DNA of 64,000 bases from Candidatus Fluviicola riflensis (lineage in GTDB: Bacteria > Bacteroidota > Bacteroidia > Flavobacteriales_D > Crocinitomicaceae). The stretch covers positions 1 through 64,000 of the forward strand of contig CP022585.1 in the NCBI GenBank assembly GCA_002243285.1, read 5' to 3'. Positions 42,852 through 53,222 of this stretch are shown in pieces (positions within the stretch are counted from its first letter, which is position 1; every line of letters begins with the position of its first letter). A model generated the notes under the pieces. It was not told the DNA's origin. It saw only the letters and a program-made list of their open reading frames with translations, and did no database searches. The position numbers and the translations under genes were made by a program.

Positions 42852-43370
42852 ATGGGAGGCATTATTCTACATACCGTTCGTTTCATTCTGTTCGTACTTT
42901 TCCAGGTGCTGGTACTCAACCACCTTGAACTTGGCTGGGGTGTTTACCCGATGCTCTATCCGTTGTTTATCCTCTTGCTACCGTTTGAAATGGCAACCGT
43001 TCCCCTTTTGCTGATCGCATTTGCCATGGGACTTTCCATCGATGCGCTTTCCAATACGTTTGGATTACACGCCTCTTCGGCATTGATTTTTGCCTATTTC
43101 CGGCCGGTAATCTTTAAACTCTTTGCTCCACGCGACGGATACGAAAACACCGAAGAAAGTAATATTTACACGATGGGAACCCGCTGGTTCATCTATGCTT
43201 TCGGATTGTTATTGCTCATTCACCACACATGGTTTTTCCTCATCGAAATCTTCAAACTGAACGAAATATTACTCCTGCTTCGAAAAATTGGACTCAGCGT
43301 TCCATTTTCGTTCTTGCTAAGTTTGTTCGCCCAGTTTATATTTAGTTCCAAAAAGAAAAGCGAACGATGA
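42852..43370 (+). CDS. mreD: Rod shape-determining protein MreD
   Basis: Small polytopic membrane protein of 172 residues with about five transmembrane segments, part of the elongation complex. LLPFEMATVPLLLIAFAMGL and LSIDALSNTFGLHASSALIF are typical of MreD in this phylum. The start lies one base after the mreC stop and the end overlaps mrdA by four bases. Confidence 0.9.
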   Translation: MGGIILHTVRFILFVLFQVLVLNHLELGWGVYPMLYPLFILLLPFEMATVPLLLIAFAMGLSIDALSNTFGLHASSALIFAYFRPVIFKLFAPRDGYENTEESNIYTMGTRWFIYAFGLLLLIHHTWFFLIEIFKLNEILLLLRKIGLSVPFSFLLSLFAQFIFSSKKKSER

Positions 43371-45250
43371 ATCTCGATGGAAGGAAATATGTAATCCTGG
43401 TCTTCATCATTTTGGTGGGAGTAGTTTACCTGGCGCGCTTGTTTTTCATGCAGGTAGTAGACGATACCTGGAAGTTGCGTGCAGCGGAAATTGCCGAAAA
43501 ACGCAAAGAAATTACGCCACCACGTGGAATCGTTTTCGACCGGAAGGGTAAAAAAATTGTCACCAACCGCAGCTATTATAATCTCATGATGCGCGAAGAT
43601 GACATCGTTGATCTCGATACTGCAGCATTCGCCGAATTATTGGGCTGGACGCCGCAGGAAGTCAAAAACCGCTTTTGGAACATCCGTAAAAAAGAAGGAA
43701 AATACCGCAATCCTCACACCGGAAAGTTGCAGGAAAACTACCAGTCGCAACGACCGTATCCGTTTATTGAAGAATTAACCATCGACGAAATAACCCGCAT
43801 TGCACCGAATCTGTCGAAATTCCCCGGGTTTTACGAAGATTTGACTTCCATGCGTTTTTATCCGTATGCCGGCGGAGCCAATATTTTCGGATACCTTTCT
43901 GAAGTCAACCAGGAAGAAATTGACGAAGATGGGTTCTATAGAAGAGGCGATCACATCGGAAGAGCAGGAATCGAACGCTATTACGAAAAAGAATTGCGCG
44001 GAAGAAAAGGGATCAAATACATTGTGACTTCTGCATCAATGAACGCCATTGAGTCTTACGCCAATGGGAAATACGATACCACCGCGCGCCAAAGTCCGCC
44101 ATTGAAAATGGGTGTTGACATTGATTTGCAGGTTTACGGCGAAAAACTGATGGTGAACAAACGTGGTTGTATCGTAGCCATTGAACCTTCAACAGGCGAA
44201 ATTTTGGCTTTGGTTTCCTCGCCTAGTTTCGACCCGAATTTATTGGTGGGAAAACAAAACATCAGTAAAAACTATCCGACCTTTGTGATGGATGAAGGAA
44301 AGCCACTTTATCCACGGCCTTTGGCGGCGGAATACCCGCCGGGATCAATTTTCAAACTGGTTCAAGCCCTCATCGGGCTTCAGGAAGGTGTTATCAACGA
44401 AACTTCAGGTTTTCCCTGCAATAAATCGATGGTTGGTTGCCACAATCACCCGAGTGCCGGAAACTTACCTGATGGGATCAAACATTCCTGCAATCCCTAT
44501 TTTTATTACGTTACAAGACGCATTATTCAACAAGGTAAAAAGCGCAGTATGTTTGCTGACGCAGAAGTTGGTTTGAACCGTTGGTCGGAATACATGCATA
44601 GCTTCGGGCTCGGCGAAAAATTCGACTCTGACATTACTGGTTTACGTCCGGGATTGATTCCCAACGCAGCCTATTACGACGAATGGTACGGTCATCATAC
44701 CTGGGCATTTTCGACGATCCGGTCGATTTCAATTGGTCAGGGAGAGGTGAAAGTGACACCACTTCAAATGGCCAACATTGCCGCTATTATTGCCAATAAA
44801 GGCTGGTATTACACACCGCATTTCGTACGCTCAATCGGCGACAGCGGTCCGTTACCACAGTTTCGCAAGAAACATTACACAATGGTTGAGGCCCAACACT
44901 TTACTCCGGTAATAGAGGGAATGCGCAGAGCCGTGTATGCACCAGGTGGAACCGCTCACAGAGCCAGTTTTGCTGAAGACATAATTGTTTGTGGTAAAAC
45001 CGGAACGGCGCAAAATCCGGCCGGAGAAGATCATTCCATTTTCATTTCCTTCGCCCCGATGGACAACCCCAAAATTGCGATTGCCGTTTTCATTGAAAAT
45101 GCCGGTTTCGGTGGAACCTGGGCGGCTCCGATGGCGAGTCTAATGATGGAGAAATACCTGAAAGGAAAGGTAACCGACAAAGAAAAAGAAACCCGCATTC
45201 TTACTGCCAATCTTCTCAATGTGAAGCCGAAACCCAAGAAAAAGAAATGA
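43367..45250 (+). CDS. mrdA: Penicillin-binding protein 2 (transpeptidase)
   Basis: PBP2 crosslinks peptidoglycan during elongation; 627 residues, one N-terminal membrane helix (about 9-26). The dimerisation region starts at ITPPRGIVFDRKGKKIVTN. The transpeptidase motifs are intact: SIFK with S327 and K330 (YPPGSIFKLVQ), SCN at 374-376 and KTG at 544-546 (CGKTGTAQN). The C-terminus is lysine-rich (KPKPKKKK). It overlaps both mreD and rodA by four bases, implying coupled translation. Confidence 0.95.
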   Translation: MNLDGRKYVILVFIILVGVVYLARLFFMQVVDDTWKLRAAEIAEKRKEITPPRGIVFDRKGKKIVTNRSYYNLMMREDDIVDLDTAAFAELLGWTPQEVKNRFWNIRKKEGKYRNPHTGKLQENYQSQRPYPFIEELTIDEITRIAPNLSKFPGFYEDLTSMRFYPYAGGANIFGYLSEVNQEEIDEDGFYRRGDHIGRAGIERYYEKELRGRKGIKYIVTSASMNAIESYANGKYDTTARQSPPLKMGVDIDLQVYGEKLMVNKRGCIVAIEPSTGEILALVSSPSFDPNLLVGKQNISKNYPTFVMDEGKPLYPRPLAAEYPPGSIFKLVQALIGLQEGVINETSGFPCNKSMVGCHNHPSAGNLPDGIKHSCNPYFYYVTRRIIQQGKKRSMFADAEVGLNRWSEYMHSFGLGEKFDSDITGLRPGLIPNAAYYDEWYGHHTWAFSTIRSISIGQGEVKVTPLQMANIAAIIANKGWYYTPHFVRSIGDSGPLPQFRKKHYTMVEAQHFTPVIEGMRRAVYAPGGTAHRASFAEDIIVCGKTGTAQNPAGEDHSIFISFAPMDNPKIAIAVFIENAGFGGTWAAPMASLMMEKYLKGKVTDKEKETRILTANLLNVKPKPKKKK

Positions 45251-46644
45251 GAAGGGACGATTCATTGACGCAGCACGTGGATTGGTGGCTGTTCGCGGTA
45301 GTGATCATCATGCTGGGAATGGGGATTGCCAATGTCTATTCAGCGGCTTACGATCCTGATCATCCGAGTATTTTCGACTTTTCGCAGAAATACGGTAAAC
45401 AAATCATGTGGGTTGGCGTTTCCTTGTTTTTAGGATTACTTGTTTTTCTCATCGATGCCGATATTTACCGGAAATTCGCCATTCCCATTTACCTGTTTAC
45501 CTTCAGTTTGCTCATTTTGGTGTTGTTTATGCCGGCAGTAAACGGAGCACACGCATGGTTGGGCTTTGGTACTTTGGGGATTCAACCGGCTGAATTTGCC
45601 AAGATCGGAACGGCCATTGCCCTGAGTACTTATGTCAGCAATGTAAACATCAAGCAACAAAACATGCAAACGGTATTCCTCGCTTTGGGAATTGTATTGG
45701 TGCCGATGGTTATGATCCTGCTACAGCCAGATGCGGGAACGTTTGTTGTATTTACCTCATTCTTTTTTGTGTTATACCGAGAGGGAATTACGTTCGACCC
45801 GATTGTGTTGCGCATCGTAAACACCATTCCCGGGGTGAAATTCAAAGAAACCTGGGTAGGAAGCCACTTTATTCCGATCTTGTTTTTTACCGTTTTTCTC
45901 TCGCTCATTACGTTGCTTATGAGTGGCAATGAGTACGAATTCAGTTTCATGCCAGGTTTCCTGATTCCCGGATTTTACGGAATTCTTTTCACCCTGGCGG
46001 TGATTGCATTATTAGCCTACCTGATGCTGCGTTGGATTTCTGCAAAGCGTGAAAAAGGCCGTGTTCTGGCAATTGTACTCATTGGATTTTTACTCTCGGC
46101 CAGCATTTCAACGGCGGTTAACTTTTCGTTTAAAAACCTCGCGAAGCACCAACGGGATCGTATCGAATTGTTCCTTGGCTTGAAACAGGATCCTGACGGT
46201 GAAGATTACAACCGGAACCGCGCGATGGCCGCTGTAGGTTCGGGTGGAATGTTTGGAAAAGGTTACCAGCAAGCCAGTGTTGCCAGTGTAGAATCCAATC
46301 ATGTTCCGGAAAGTGAAACCGACTTCATTTTTTGTCCGCTGGCCGAAGAATGGGGGTTTATGGGAAGCACCGCCATCGTGTTTTTATTCATGTTCATGCT
46401 TATCAGGATCGTGATTATTGCTGAGCGGCAGCGGTCGACATTTAACCGAGTATATGCCTATAGTGTTGCGATGATCGTGTTTTACCACTTTGCCGTAAAC
46501 ATTGGAATGAATATCGGTTTTGCACCGGTAATCGGGATTCCGTTACCGTTTTTCAGCTATGGTGGTTCGTCGCTGATGTCATTTTCCATCATGTTGTTTA
46601 TCCTGTTGAAACTGGATAGCCAACGGCGGGATGTACTTCATTAA
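45247..46644 (+). CDS. rodA: Peptidoglycan glycosyltransferase RodA (SEDS)
   Basis: SEDS-family glycan polymerase acting with PBP2; 465 residues, about ten membrane helices. The family region GAHAWLGFGTLGIQPAEFAK and the C-terminal IGFAPVIGIPLPFFSYGGSS are clear. Compared with E. coli RodA, it has an extra stretch of about 70-80 residues in the middle (about 170-260). Last gene of the mreC-rodA block; mreB is not adjacent but 10.8 kb downstream. Confidence 0.95.
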   Translation: MRRDDSLTQHVDWWLFAVVIIMLGMGIANVYSAAYDPDHPSIFDFSQKYGKQIMWVGVSLFLGLLVFLIDADIYRKFAIPIYLFTFSLLILVLFMPAVNGAHAWLGFGTLGIQPAEFAKIGTAIALSTYVSNVNIKQQNMQTVFLALGIVLVPMVMILLQPDAGTFVVFTSFFFVLYREGITFDPIVLRIVNTIPGVKFKETWVGSHFIPILFFTVFLSLITLLMSGNEYEFSFMPGFLIPGFYGILFTLAVIALLAYLMLRWISAKREKGRVLAIVLIGFLLSASISTAVNFSFKNLAKHQRDRIELFLGLKQDPDGEDYNRNRAMAAVGSGGMFGKGYQQASVASVESNHVPESETDFIFCPLAEEWGFMGSTAIVFLFMFMLIRIVIIAERQRSTFNRVYAYSVAMIVFYHFAVNIGMNIGFAPVIGIPLPFFSYGGSSLMSFSIMLFILLKLDSQRRDVLH

Positions 46645-46664
46645 CTTTTATAAGATTGGCTGCG

Positions 46665-46686
46665 GGCACGCGTTTCATCGCGTGCC
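46665..46686. terminator. GC-rich hairpin between rodA and DUF2490 genes
   Basis: GGCACGCG (46665-46672), loop TTTCAT, CGCGTGCC (46679-46686), a perfect 8-bp stem in the convergent gap. There is no long T run, only TTATTTT shortly after, so it may be a weak terminator or transcript-end stabiliser. Confidence 0.6.
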
Positions 46687-46740
46687 GGATTTATTTTGGT
46701 GCTTTATTGTAGGTGCTGGATGCGTCCCATGCTTACAAAA

Positions 46741-47424
46741 TCATTCTGCTGTATCAGCTTTCTTCTTCTTCTTCCATTCAAACCCGTATTCCAACGAAAT
46801 CAAATGCTCGGTATAAGGATTTCCGGTATTGTATTTCCGGCCGTAATAGTATGTAAAACTAATGGTATTCGGACCAGGCATATCGATATCAGTTCCCAAT
46901 CCGAAACGAACACGATTGAACCGCTGTCCAAATTCACCTAAAACCGGATTGTAGAAAAATTCTGCTGAAAAACCGAGATCAAAACGTGTTTTGGGGATCG
47001 AATATTCAACATACGGTTTCAAACGCAAAGCCTGATCAAGGTCAGAGTCGGAACTGCTCCCAGAACCAATAACCAATTGATAACGAGTACGAAAACCAAC
47101 CTTAACCTCCTTGATTTTTTTTCTGAAATCGGCGTTCATGTTAAAACGATTGGAATAGGTCGGATTCCCGTTATCAGCATACGAAGCGATGAACCGGTAA
47201 TCAACCGATGGACGAAACCATTTCAGGTGTTCGCTTTTGAGACTTACTTCCTGAAACAAAGTTTCCAGCTTACCATCAGTGCGGATTCGTGCATTGGTTT
47301 GAACACCCGCAATTAGGTCTTTAAGTACCTCGCGCTTAATTCCGGCGGCAAGCCAGATTTCAGACCTGTCTTGTGCATTGGCAGTACTACCAGCAATACA
47401 CAGTAGAACTAGCAGGAGTCTCAT
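46741..47424 (-). CDS. DUF2490 outer-membrane-like protein
   Basis: Exported protein of 227 residues with signal peptide MRLLLVLLCIAGSTANA and a small beta-barrel layout of DUF2490 (KREVLKDLIAGVQTNARI, WFRPSVDYRFIASY, RFDLGFSAEFFYNPVLG, TISFTYYYGRKYNTGN). In other Bacteroidota such proteins are uncharacterised. It ends with a lysine-rich tail EWKKKKKADTAE. Its start overlaps the stop of the upstream lipoprotein gene by four bases, so the two are a pair. Confidence 0.8.
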   Translation of the reverse strand: MRLLLVLLCIAGSTANAQDRSEIWLAAGIKREVLKDLIAGVQTNARIRTDGKLETLFQEVSLKSEHLKWFRPSVDYRFIASYADNGNPTYSNRFNMNADFRKKIKEVKVGFRTRYQLVIGSGSSSDSDLDQALRLKPYVEYSIPKTRFDLGFSAEFFYNPVLGEFGQRFNRVRFGLGTDIDMPGPNTISFTYYYGRKYNTGNPYTEHLISLEYGFEWKKKKKADTAE

Positions 47425-47807
47425 TTTTTTATATTAATGGTACCAACATCAGTCGCTTTCTTTTTATCAACGGTAACGGTCATCGTGATCGCTTCTTCAC
47501 CACCATTGCACAACAAACAATCCGAATACACAAAAATAGTATACGTTCCCGGTTGCAGGTATTTGAACTCAAACGAACCATCGTAACTGGCTTCGATTTT
47601 ATCGTCGAATGTATTATCACCTGTACCATAGATGATGTAGATATCTTCTTTGAATCCGGCATATTCGCTTAACAACACCGTTTGGTTCGAATTGTAATCC
47701 TGAATATTGATTTTTCCTGTGATGGAACCTGATCCGCCTTCACCTTCTACTTTTTTACAGGCTGTGAAGAACAGTAAGCCTAACGAGATAATTGCAATTA
47801 GTTTCAT
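47421..47807 (-). CDS. Small lipoprotein with carboxypeptidase-regulatory-like fold
   Basis: Lipoprotein of 128 residues (MKLIAIISLGLLFFTAC, cysteine 17). The mature part reads like a single beta-sandwich: GSITGKINIQDYNS, EASYDGSFEFKYLQPGTYTI, SDCLLCNGGEEAITMTVTVD. The GTYTIFVYSD strand is typical of carboxypeptidase-regulatory or SdrD-B-like domains. It is translated just before the DUF2490 protein, so they may act together at the outer membrane. Confidence 0.75.
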   Translation of the reverse strand: MKLIAIISLGLLFFTACKKVEGEGGSGSITGKINIQDYNSNQTVLLSEYAGFKEDIYIIYGTGDNTFDDKIEASYDGSFEFKYLQPGTYTIFVYSDCLLCNGGEEAITMTVTVDKKKATDVGTINIKK

Positions 47808-48035
47808 GAAAATTGTTGATATGTTAAGGCAATATTAAGTCAAAAAAACGGACCAAATCAAGCGTTGGAAATAAAAAACGATGAATGACAAGATTAATTT
47901 TATTTCAGGCAACATTGTTACATTTCGTTCATATTAACTATTTAAATGCGAATATGTTGTGCGAAATTTAACAATTTGATAATATCAAGCAACTTTTTCA
48001 TAAATTTAGAGTCCTCTTAGTAAAACTGTATCTCC

Positions 48036-51000
48036 ATGATTACACGTGTTCTATTGCCGCTTTTCGCTTTTCTCTTACTGCTTCCCGTCTCCGGTTTGTC
48101 GCAGGTAGTGATCAACGAATATTCCTGTTCAAATATGAACGGTCCGACAGACGCTTTCGCTGAACGGGAAGATTGGATCGAATTATACAATACCTCCGCC
48201 ACAGCTGTTGATTTGACCGGTTATTACCTGTCGGATAATGACAACAATCTTACCAAATGGCTTATTCCTTCAGGATCAATTCCTGCGAATGGTTATAAAA
48301 TGGTATACTGTTCAGGTCGGGATTTGGTGTCGGGAACACAATATCATCCAAATTTTAAATTGACGCAAACTGAAGGTGATTGGATTATTTTGACGCTTCC
48401 GAACGGAAACGTATTGGATTCCATTCAAATTGTACACATGACGAAAGGAGATCACTCGGTAGGGCGTTCTACAAACGGTGCAATTGACTGGAAATTATTT
48501 ACAACCCCAACACCCAATGCAGCCAATACCGGAGCAGTTGATTTTTATACAGCTACGCCGGTTTTCGATATTGCTCCCGGATTTTACGCCGGTGCTCAAA
48601 GTGTAACCATTACATGTCCTGATGTTACGGCAACTATTCGTTATACAACAGACGGATCGGTTCCTACAGCAGCGTCTACGCTTTATGCCGGACCTGTCAA
48701 TATTGCAGCAACTACTGTTTTACGCGCACGTGCTTTCTCGGCGAATTTGACAAGTTTTACCCAATCAGGGACTTATTTTATTAATGTAAATCATACCGTA
48801 CCTGTTGTTTCAGTTGCTGGTGCTGGTGGTGGAAGCGTTGCCTCATTACTTGCCGGTACCCAGGTCACGCCTCAGGGATTCTTCGAATTGTGGGAGGACG
48901 ATCAGACATTGGCCGGAAAAGGCGAAGGTGAATTCAACAAACATGGAAATGATTCCTGGGCATACGATCAACGCGGTTTCGACTACATCATGCGTGATGA
49001 ATTCGGTTACAACAATGATATTTCTCACCAGATTTTCCCGGAAACACCCAGAGATAATTTCCAGCGACTCATTCTGAAGCCGGGAGCCAGTGATAACTTT
49101 CCGTTTGAAACAGGTGGTGCGCATATCCGGGATGCTTTTATTCACACGCTTTCGCAAAAAGCTGACATGAAATTGGACGAACGTACCTGGAGACCTTGCG
49201 TGGTTTACCTGAATGGCCAGTACTGGGGTGTTTATGAAATTCGTGAAAAAGCAGATGATGCCGATTACACAGAGTTTTATGCGGATCAGGATAAGTATCA
49301 CTTATACTACCTCAAAACATGGGGCGGAACCTGGGAAGATTACGGTGCGCCGAATGCAGCAGCCGACTGGAATGCCTTGAGAAATTACATCAACACCAAT
49401 AACATGGGTGTTCAGGCCAATTTTGATTATGTTGACAGTCAGCTTAACTGGGAATCGTTGGTGGATTATTTCGTCATCAACTCGTATACCGTAAATCAGG
49501 ACTGGCTGAACTGGAACACTTCATGGTGGCGTGGAACCGATCCGTTGGGTGACAAGAAAAAATGGCGTTACTCCCTTTGGGATATGGATGCAACTTTCGG
49601 ACACTACTTTAATTACACTAACATTCCGGATGATTCGCCATCCGCTGACCCTTGTAATGCTGAAAATTTACCTGATCCGGGTGGACAAGGGCATACCGAG
49701 ATTTTATCGAAGCTAATTGCTGAAAATCCGGTAGTAGAACAATATTATATTGCGCGTTATTCCGATTTGGTAAACACCTATTTATCATGTGATTACATGA
49801 ATTTCTTGTTGGATAGTATGATCAACGAAATCCAACCTGAAATGGCACAACATGCTACCAGATGGGGCGGGTCTTACGCAACATGGCAGACTAACGTACA
49901 AACATTGCGCGACTTTATCGATGATCGTTGTGTTGAATTGACACAAGGGATGATCGATTGCTATGAATTGGAAGGACCTTATAACCTGGTAGTAGATGTT
50001 TCTCCGGCAGGTGCGGGAGAAGTAAAAGTGAACTCTGTTTGGGCGCCGACTTATCCATGGTCAGCTACCTATTTCGGAGGAATTAACACCAATTTTGTAG
50101 CACAGGCAAATGTCGGTTATGTATTCGATCATTGGGAATATACTACCGGACCAATGCTGCAAGCCATAGGCGAGGATACCAATGCAATGCAACTGGCTGG
50201 TCCTGAAAATGTGGTAGCCGTATTCGTGGCTGACAATCCGGATCTGGATGGTGACGGTGTTTTGAACGTGGATGAGGTGGCCAATGGTACCGATCCGAAT
50301 AACCCGGATACGGACGGTGACGGTGAAAGCGACGGTGTTGAAACCGGAGCAGATCCTGCAAATCCGATTGATACGGATGGTGACGGAATTATTGATCCAT
50401 TGGATTCGTCGATTTTGGATGCTGATAATGATGGCGTAAATGACGAAACTGACCCTGCAAATACTGACCCGTGTATTCCAAATCCGAACGCCGGCCCTTG
50501 TGACCAGGATGGTGATGGTTTGACGAACGCTGAAGAAGCTACCGAAGGTACAAGTCCAACCAACCCGGATACGGATGGTGATGGAATTAACGACGGCGAT
50601 GAAGTAACAGCCGGTACTGATCCGTTAGATCCATGTGATCCACCAAACGCTTCACCTGGTTGTAATATTGATACGGATGGTGATGGCTTATTGGATACTC
50701 AGGAAACATTGATCGGTACAGATCCAAACAATCCTGATACGGATGGTGACGGAATCGCAGACGGTGTTGAAGTAACAAGCGGTACAAACCCATTGGATGA
50801 CTGTGATCCGAATCCGGTTGGAGATGATTGCTTCAACGGAATTTTCATGCCAACCGGTTTTTCTCCGAATGGCGATGGATTGAATGATTATCTCAGCCCT
50901 AAAGTGGGGAATAATGTTGTGAAATTCACATGGTTCCTATACGATCGTTGGGGTAACCGAATGGTGATGTCATCAGATCCGGCATTCAAATGGGATGGAA

Positions 51001-51110
51001 ACTTTAACGGAGTAAGAGTAAATTCCGGAGCTTATGCTTACATGCTTGAAGTAGAATATACAGACGGTAAGAAAGAAACACTTTCCGGCAACGTTACAGT
51101 AACAAGATAA
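48036..51110 (+). CDS. Giant T9SS cargo: lamin-tail, CotH-kinase, TSP3 repeats, type B sorting domain
   Basis: Secreted protein of 1024 residues. Order: signal peptide 1-22; lamin-tail domain about 24-150 ([36 protein letters not shown]); chitobiase C-terminal-like domain about 185-245; CotH kinase-like domain about 270-640 ([52 protein letters not shown]); a repeat domain about 655-725; calcium-binding thrombospondin type 3 repeats about 735-935 with many DTDGDG words; and a gliding-motility-associated type B T9SS domain about 940-1024 ([12 protein letters not shown]). CotH kinases phosphorylate spore-coat proteins in Bacillus; the target here is unknown. The PorP/SprF gene follows after three bases. 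Confidence 0.92.
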   Translation: MITRVLLPLFAFLLLLPVSGLSQVVINEYSCSNMNGPTDAFAEREDWIELYNTSATAVDLTGYYLSDNDNNLTKWLIPSGSIPANGYKMVYCSGRDLVSGTQYHPNFKLTQTEGDWIILTLPNGNVLDSIQIVHMTKGDHSVGRSTNGAIDWKLFTTPTPNAANTGAVDFYTATPVFDIAPGFYAGAQSVTITCPDVTATIRYTTDGSVPTAASTLYAGPVNIAATTVLRARAFSANLTSFTQSGTYFINVNHTVPVVSVAGAGGGSVASLLAGTQVTPQGFFELWEDDQTLAGKGEGEFNKHGNDSWAYDQRGFDYIMRDEFGYNNDISHQIFPETPRDNFQRLILKPGASDNFPFETGGAHIRDAFIHTLSQKADMKLDERTWRPCVVYLNGQYWGVYEIREKADDADYTEFYADQDKYHLYYLKTWGGTWEDYGAPNAAADWNALRNYINTNNMGVQANFDYVDSQLNWESLVDYFVINSYTVNQDWLNWNTSWWRGTDPLGDKKKWRYSLWDMDATFGHYFNYTNIPDDSPSADPCNAENLPDPGGQGHTEILSKLIAENPVVEQYYIARYSDLVNTYLSCDYMNFLLDSMINEIQPEMAQHATRWGGSYATWQTNVQTLRDFIDDRCVELTQGMIDCYELEGPYNLVVDVSPAGAGEVKVNSVWAPTYPWSATYFGGINTNFVAQANVGYVFDHWEYTTGPMLQAIGEDTNAMQLAGPENVVAVFVADNPDLDGDGVLNVDEVANGTDPNNPDTDGDGESDGVETGADPANPIDTDGDGIIDPLDSSILDADNDGVNDETDPANTDPCIPNPNAGPCDQDGDGLTNAEEATEGTSPTNPDTDGDGINDGDEVTAGTDPLDPCDPPNASPGCNIDTDGDGLLDTQETLIGTDPNNPDTDGDGIADGVEVTSGTNPLDDCDPNPVGDDCFNGIFMPTGFSPNGDGLNDYLSPKVGNNVVKFTWFLYDRWGNRMVMSSDPAFKWDGNFNGVRVNSGAYAYMLEVEYTDGKKETLSGNVTVTR

Positions 51111-51113
51111 GTT

Positions 51114-52151
51114 ATGAAACGCTGGATAATTGGAACAATAATGGGTCTTGGGTCAGCCGTTGGCTGGTCCCAGGATCTTCATTTCTCACAAGTATTGCAA
51201 TCGCCGGTATTGCTGAATCCGGGTGCTACCGGTGTTTACGACGGCTGGGAACGCATTACCCTGCACCACCGCAATCAATGGTTAGGTGCTAACACACAAT
51301 TCATGTCAACGGCATTTGCAGCGGAAGCTACATTCTTGAAAAACCCGAAAAAAAATACCGGTTATCTGGGAATGGGCGTTTCATTCTTTAATGATATGGG
51401 TGGTGACGCGAAATTCGGAAATCAATTGGGAGCTTTAACGGTTTCGGGCGTACTTCCAATGGGTGGAGCAGGCCAGCTTTCATTAGGAATTCAGGGTGGT
51501 TTTGGTAACCGAAAAGGTGATATGTCGCGCTTGCTTTATGAAAGTCAGTGGAACGGTTCGGGATTTGATCCTACGATCTATTCGGGTGAAGGTGATGGTT
51601 TAAATTCATTCAGTTATGCTGATGTTTCAACAGGACTTTTCTATCAGTACGATGGTGGATCCTCTACGTTTGCGCGTAACAACGACATGAAATTACAGGT
51701 TGGTTTGGCTGTTTATCATGCCAACGCACCTCAAATGAATTACCGGGCCGGTGGATCAGAACAATTAGCGCGGAAGTATGTCGGTATGGTGAATTATGCC
51801 ATGGACCTTCCGAATACGGAATGGTCGTTTGACGTTCAGTTTGTACAATTCATTCAGGGCGGGCATTACGAAACAATCTTTGGTGGTTTGACCCGCAGAC
51901 GTTTTCAGGAAGGAACCAAAATTACCGGTTACTCGCAAGATGCATCATTTGGTTTTGGAGCGTATGTTCGCATGAAAGATGCCATTATTCCGACAGTTCA
52001 GGTCGATTACAAAGGTTTTCGCTTCGGATTGTCGTATGATCTCATCATCTCCCGCATGCGCAGATCGTATGGTGGTGGAAGTGCCGAATTGTCGGTTAGT
52101 TATACCAACTTGGCTCACGCGCTTTTCAAAGGACGTAGAAAAGGATATTAA
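51114..52151 (+). CDS. PorP/SprF-family T9SS outer-membrane protein
   Basis: Outer-membrane barrel of the PorP/SprF family, 345 residues, signal peptide MKRWIIGTIMGLGSAVGWSQ. The start DLHFSQVLQSPVLLNPGATG and HHRNQWLGAN are hallmarks, and the end FRFGLSYDLIISRMRRSYGG is typical. In Flavobacterium, SprF-like proteins are needed for display of proteins with type B sorting domains, so this is likely the dedicated anchor or chaperone of the CotH-type protein just upstream (three bases). Confidence 0.93.
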   Translation: MKRWIIGTIMGLGSAVGWSQDLHFSQVLQSPVLLNPGATGVYDGWERITLHHRNQWLGANTQFMSTAFAAEATFLKNPKKNTGYLGMGVSFFNDMGGDAKFGNQLGALTVSGVLPMGGAGQLSLGIQGGFGNRKGDMSRLLYESQWNGSGFDPTIYSGEGDGLNSFSYADVSTGLFYQYDGGSSTFARNNDMKLQVGLAVYHANAPQMNYRAGGSEQLARKYVGMVNYAMDLPNTEWSFDVQFVQFIQGGHYETIFGGLTRRRFQEGTKITGYSQDASFGFGAYVRMKDAIIPTVQVDYKGFRFGLSYDLIISRMRRSYGGGSAELSVSYTNLAHALFKGRRKGY

Positions 52152-52260
52152 AAACGATAAATTACACGAGGAAGTCGTTGTTCGGTCGAAAGATTGGATA
52201 ACGGCTTTTTTGTTGGATTCTCCACTTCTTATGGAACTATAAGTAGAAGATTCAGCACTT

Positions 52261-52458
52261 ATTTCATAGTTTCATGCTCAACTGTCATTCCCGTAAGGAC
52301 GCGATATAGTAACACGTAGATCACCCAACTCAACATCCGTCCCGTAGACGGGACACCCCATCACACAGAATATCTCACCCCAACGAGGCGAAATACAAGG
52401 TAAAGATTCTGGTTTTACAATATTGCGTTCCCTACAGGACTATTTTGTAGTTTCACGC
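52261..52458. repeat. Block of degenerate hairpin units bounded by direct repeats
   Basis: The gap 52152-52490 has no gene. Within it, ATTTCATAGTTTCATGC (52261-52277) and ATTTTGTAGTTTCACGC (52442-52458) bound a block with three related units, each with a CCCGTA/CCCTACA core near GGAC: 52289-52301, the hairpin GTCCCGTAGACGGGAC (52339-52354), and 52430-52440. This resembles an eroded array of repetitive extragenic hairpins. Confidence 0.55.
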
Positions 52459-52490
52459 AAGAAAAAAAACAAAAAAGCATCTAACAAAAT

Positions 52491-53222
52491 ATGTGTGGTT
52501 TTCTAAGAAATGGTACTGTTAAAATCAATCAGTTACTTTCCGTTGGGAAAACCATACTGCTATCGATCTCTTTTTTCGCAACATTTTCCCTGACCGCACA
52601 AACTGATTGGAACGTTTCTTTCAAGCCAATGATGGAGAAGCAACCCTTGGTCCTGAATCAGATCTATACGATTAAACAAGATACATTTCGCATAGAAACC
52701 TTGCGGTTTTATATTTCCAATATTTCTTTCCTCAACGAAGGCAAAACAGTTTTTACTGAATCAGCAGGTTATCATTTAATCGACGCGGAAGATTCCGCCA
52801 GTTACCAAATCGCATTCTATTCGCCTAAAAAACTGACGTATGACCAAATTCAGTTCAATGTAGGAATCGACAGCGTCACTAATGTGGCCGGTGTAATGGG
52901 TGGCGACCTGGATCCCACAAAAGGGATGTACTGGTCATGGCAAAGTGGCTACATCAACTTCAAACTCGAAGGCTGGAATCCGAAATCTACCGCCCGGAAA
53001 CATGAATTCCAATACCATTTGGGTGGTTACATGACACCTTATTCCGCACTTGGAACCGTTCGGATTATGTTTGATAAAAAGCAATCCAACCATGAAATAA
53101 CGGTTCAATTAGCACTGTTTCTGGAACAATTGAATGTCACCGAATTACCTGCGATTATGTCACCGGGTGATCGGGCCGTTGAATTATCCGAGATTTTACC
53201 CACGATTTTTTCTGCGAAATGA
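52491..53222 (+). CDS. MbnP-family copper-associated periplasmic protein
   Basis: MbnP-like protein of 243 residues, exported (hydrophobic stretch about 20-36 ending FSLTAQ after a short polar head). Family signs are FRIETLRFYISNISFL, YHLIDAEDSASYQI and the highly typical GGDLDPTKGMYWSWQSGYINFKLEG. In Methylosinus, MbnP binds copper after the partner MbnH oxidises one tryptophan to kynurenine; the tryptophans of WSWQSGY are candidates here. The MbnH-like dihaem gene follows, overlapping by four bases, which is the conserved pairing. Confidence 0.85.
   Translation: MCGFLRNGTVKINQLLSVGKTILLSISFFATFSLTAQTDWNVSFKPMMEKQPLVLNQIYTIKQDTFRIETLRFYISNISFLNEGKTVFTESAGYHLIDAEDSASYQIAFYSPKKLTYDQIQFNVGIDSVTNVAGVMGGDLDPTKGMYWSWQSGYINFKLEGWNPKSTARKHEFQYHLGGYMTPYSALGTVRIMFDKKQSNHEITVQLALFLEQLNVTELPAIMSPGDRAVELSEILPTIFSAK

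Noticed and set aside
50129-50563. Minus-strand frame of 144 codons, Ser/Pro-rich
   Set aside because: Antisense of the thrombospondin type 3 repeats; its repetitive look comes from the DTDGDG codons.
50270-50800. Repetitive DNA that could be taken for a CRISPR array
   Set aside because: Repeats are in frame and encode calcium-binding DTDGDG units; no constant spacers and no cas genes.
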